Origin: CAZSSM01 sp964609385
GTDB lineage: Bacteria > Planctomycetota > Planctomycetia > Isosphaerales > Isosphaeraceae
DNA: 7,510 nt
Direction of reading: 5' to 3'
Assembly (NCBI GenBank): GCA_964609385.1
Contig: CAZSSM010000162.1
Coordinates: 1 to 7,510, forward strand
The first letter of the stretch is position 1; each line of letters begins with the position of its first letter. The notes below the pieces were generated by a model. It was not told the origin of the DNA, did not search any database, and was given only the letters and a program-made list of their open reading frames with translations. Positions 5,347 through 7,510 of the stretch are shown here, piece by piece. Position numbers and translations under genes: made by a program.

Positions 5347-5455
5347 AACAGCGAAAACCGACTTGACATGCGGACAATCTTGACGACATACCCCACCGAA
5401 AAGCGGAGTGAAGCATTCATCAGGTGGAGAAACTCGATCCGAATCGCGATGCAAG

Positions 5456-5489
5456 CAGCCCATGCACGAACTGGACCGCGCATGGGCTG
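5456..5489 (-). repeat. Perfect 10-bp inverted repeat
   Basis: CAGCCCATGC (5456-5465) and GCATGGGCTG (5480-5489) are exact reverse complements around a 14-nt loop, the longest uninterrupted stem in the window. Neither side is followed by a T-tract on its own strand, so it is not a typical intrinsic terminator. It abuts the promoter candidate at 5491-5518 and could instead be an operator dyad. Confidence 0.5.
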
Positions 5490-5490
5490 G

Positions 5491-5518
5491 ACAAAATCAA
5501 TCGTATGTCCGTTGTCAA
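5491..5518 (-). promoter_or_regulatory. Weak promoter candidate for tRNA-Trp-secE operon
   Basis: On the minus strand a perfect -35 hexamer TTGACA (5518-5513) is followed after 16 nt by TTTTGT (5496-5491), which matches the -10 consensus at only 3 of 6 positions. It points towards tRNA-Trp and secE. The -35 is good and the -10 poor, so this is tentative. Confidence 0.25.
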
Positions 5519-5642
5519 GGTGTCACTACCGGAGGGATCTCGGGACCGTCGGATCGTTCGCGATGAATGACCCGACACGCCCCCCTCTTCAGACCAGACC
5601 AGAAGGATCTCCGGAAATCCGATAGCTTCGTGGAAGCCAGAG

Positions 5643-5667
5643 GTGGGCGATCGGAGAGATCGCTCAC
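5643..5667 (-). terminator. Hairpin just after tuf stop, possible terminator
   Basis: In the transcript GUGAGCGAUC (5667-5658) faces GAUCGCCCAC (5652-5643) around a UCUCC loop: 9 of 10 positions pair, with one A-C mismatch. It begins 16 nt after the tuf stop codon. There is no U-tract behind it, so termination efficiency is doubtful; it may mainly stabilise the tuf mRNA 3' end. Confidence 0.35.
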
Positions 5668-5683
5668 TTCACTCGTATTTGAC

Positions 5684-6898
<1,215 letters not shown>

Positions 6899-7126
6899 CG
6901 GTAATCCCGTCGATTCCTGAGGTTAGTTCACGGTTGGGGGCAGGCCCAGGGAGACCAGGGACCCGCCACGCGGACACATGAAGGGTGGGGAATGATGCGA
7001 ACACGAAACGCCGCCGAGGCTCGACCCAGCCCGGGCCCATCGGCCAATCGTCCCGCTCCGCCATCGAACTGAGAAGCAATCCGAACGTTCTAGTCGTGAG
7101 GTGATCTGCGGATGAGTCGACCGCTT

Positions 7127-7150
7127 AGATCCCTCCCATGGATGGGATCT
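7127..7150 (-). repeat. Inverted repeat between tRNA-Thr and tuf
   Basis: AGATCCC (7127-7133) pairs with GGGATCT (7144-7150) over 7 bp. The loop contains CCATGG, allowing a competing inner CCCAT/ATGGG stem. It may mark the tRNA/tuf transcript boundary. No U-tract is present. Confidence 0.4.
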
Positions 7151-7162
7151 GAGATCGAACTC

Positions 7163-7175
7163 GGGTGGAACACCC
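7163..7175 (-). repeat. Small hairpin after tRNA-Thr
   Basis: GGGTG (7163-7167) pairs with CACCC (7171-7175) across a 3-nt loop, about 28 nt beyond the tRNA-Thr 3' end. It is a plausible 3' trailer structure for tRNA processing. Confidence 0.35.
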
Positions 7176-7202
7176 CAAGTGACTGTGCGGGGGGGACGAG
7201 AG

Positions 7203-7275
<73 letters not shown>

Positions 7276-7457
7276 GTCGACTGGTCATTGTCAGTTTAGC
7301 GGGCGACCTCAGCCGCGTCATCAGCCTTCGGTGAGGAACCCGCAAAAACGGTACATTTGGCGATCGGCCCACGATTTGGGGGCATCGAGGCAAGACGAAG
7401 TGATCTCCAGATTGGGGCGCCCGTCGAAATCCACCGAACGAGTGGGGCGGGGACCAG

Positions 7458-7510
7458 AGCGGGTGATGGGAATCGAACCCACACAGCCTGCTTGGAAGGC
7501 AGGGGCTCTA
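7458..7510 (-). tRNA. tRNA-Gly (anticodon UCC), 3' part only
   Basis: The 3' 53 nt are in the window; the acceptor 5' strand and most of the D arm lie past the right edge. The anticodon stem CCTGC/GCAGG holds loop CTTCCAA with anticodon TCC. The T arm is GTGGG TTCGATT CCCAT. The acceptor 3' strand CACCCGC ends with discriminator T at 7458, and CCA is not encoded. tRNA-Gly before tRNA-Thr and tuf matches the common Tyr-Gly-Thr-tuf cluster, so a tRNA-Tyr may lie just outside. Confidence 0.95.

Larger units (their letters stand above)
5277..5683 (-). other. tuf to tRNA-Trp spacer
   Basis: This 407-nt stretch has no gene I can support on either strand. From the tuf side it holds a hairpin just after the tuf stop (5643-5667), a small GCTTC/GAAGC stem-loop (5625-5637), a TTGACA hexamer (5518-5513), a 10-bp inverted repeat (5456-5489), a 12-bp palindrome (5335-5346) and a hairpin next to tRNA-Trp (5288-5302). 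It is the likely place where tuf transcription ends and the tRNA-Trp-secE-nusG-ribosomal protein transcript begins. Confidence 0.5.
6899..7202 (-). other. tRNA-Thr to tuf spacer (tuf leader)
   Basis: This is a 304-nt non-coding stretch. It holds two stem-loops close to the tRNA (7127-7150 and 7163-7175), a GAACGTTC palindrome (7083-7090) and the weak tuf ribosome site (AGGA or GGGA before 6898). I see no convincing -35/-10 pair and no gene on either strand. Confidence 0.45.

Noticed and set aside
5363..5391. Plus-strand promoter with TTGACA at 5363-5368
   Set aside because: The hexamers at 17-18 nt spacing (ACATAC, CATACC) are poor -10 matches, and it would fire away from tRNA-Trp into antisense tuf.

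Overview
The window is one contiguous minus-strand stretch of the core bacterial translation/transcription cluster. In transcription order (high to low coordinates) it reads tRNA-Gly(UCC, partial) - tRNA-Thr(GGU) - tuf - tRNA-Trp(CCA) - secE - nusG - rplK - rplA - rplJ - rplL - rpoB (first 63 codons only). No convincing gene lies on the plus strand. The long plus-strand reading frames are antisense shadows of high-GC coding sequence.

The DNA is GC-rich. All seven complete genes end in TGA. Spacers are long for this cluster (134-517 nt), there is no rpmG between tRNA-Trp and secE, NusG has a long acidic N-terminal extension, and the EF-Tu effector loop is diverged. Together these suggest a planctomycete, possibly of the Isosphaera/Singulisphaera group. 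That placement is inference from recall and was not tested by a search.

Layout: 1-191 rpoB start; 192-708 long, hairpin-rich rplL-rpoB spacer; 709-1146 rplL; 1363-1923 rplJ with an unusual leader lacking a Shine-Dalgarno site; 2142-2822 rplA; 2999-3424 rplK; 3559-4461 nusG; 4608-5069 secE; 5204-5276 tRNA-Trp; 5277-5683 non-coding spacer with hairpins and a weak promoter candidate; 5684-6898 tuf; 6899-7202 tuf leader; 7203-7275 tRNA-Thr; 7458-7510 3' part of tRNA-Gly. The products supply the ribosomal stalk (L10, L7/L12), its base and neighbours (L11, L1), the factor that delivers aminoacyl-tRNA there (EF-Tu), the transcription-translation coupling factor (NusG), a translocon subunit (SecE) and RNA polymerase beta.

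The most striking observation is in rplK. The family's N-terminus is present with a good Shine-Dalgarno site and ATG, but codon 10, normally lysine, is an in-frame amber TAG directly followed by TTG. The rest of L11 is intact and of normal length. This could be a sequencing or assembly error, a nonsense mutation, suppression, or stop-restart translation. Secondary observations are hairpins with GGGCC-N5-GGCCC stems recurring only in leaders, and the structured rplL-rpoB spacer. I see no defence system, mobile element, CRISPR array or other new multi-gene system.
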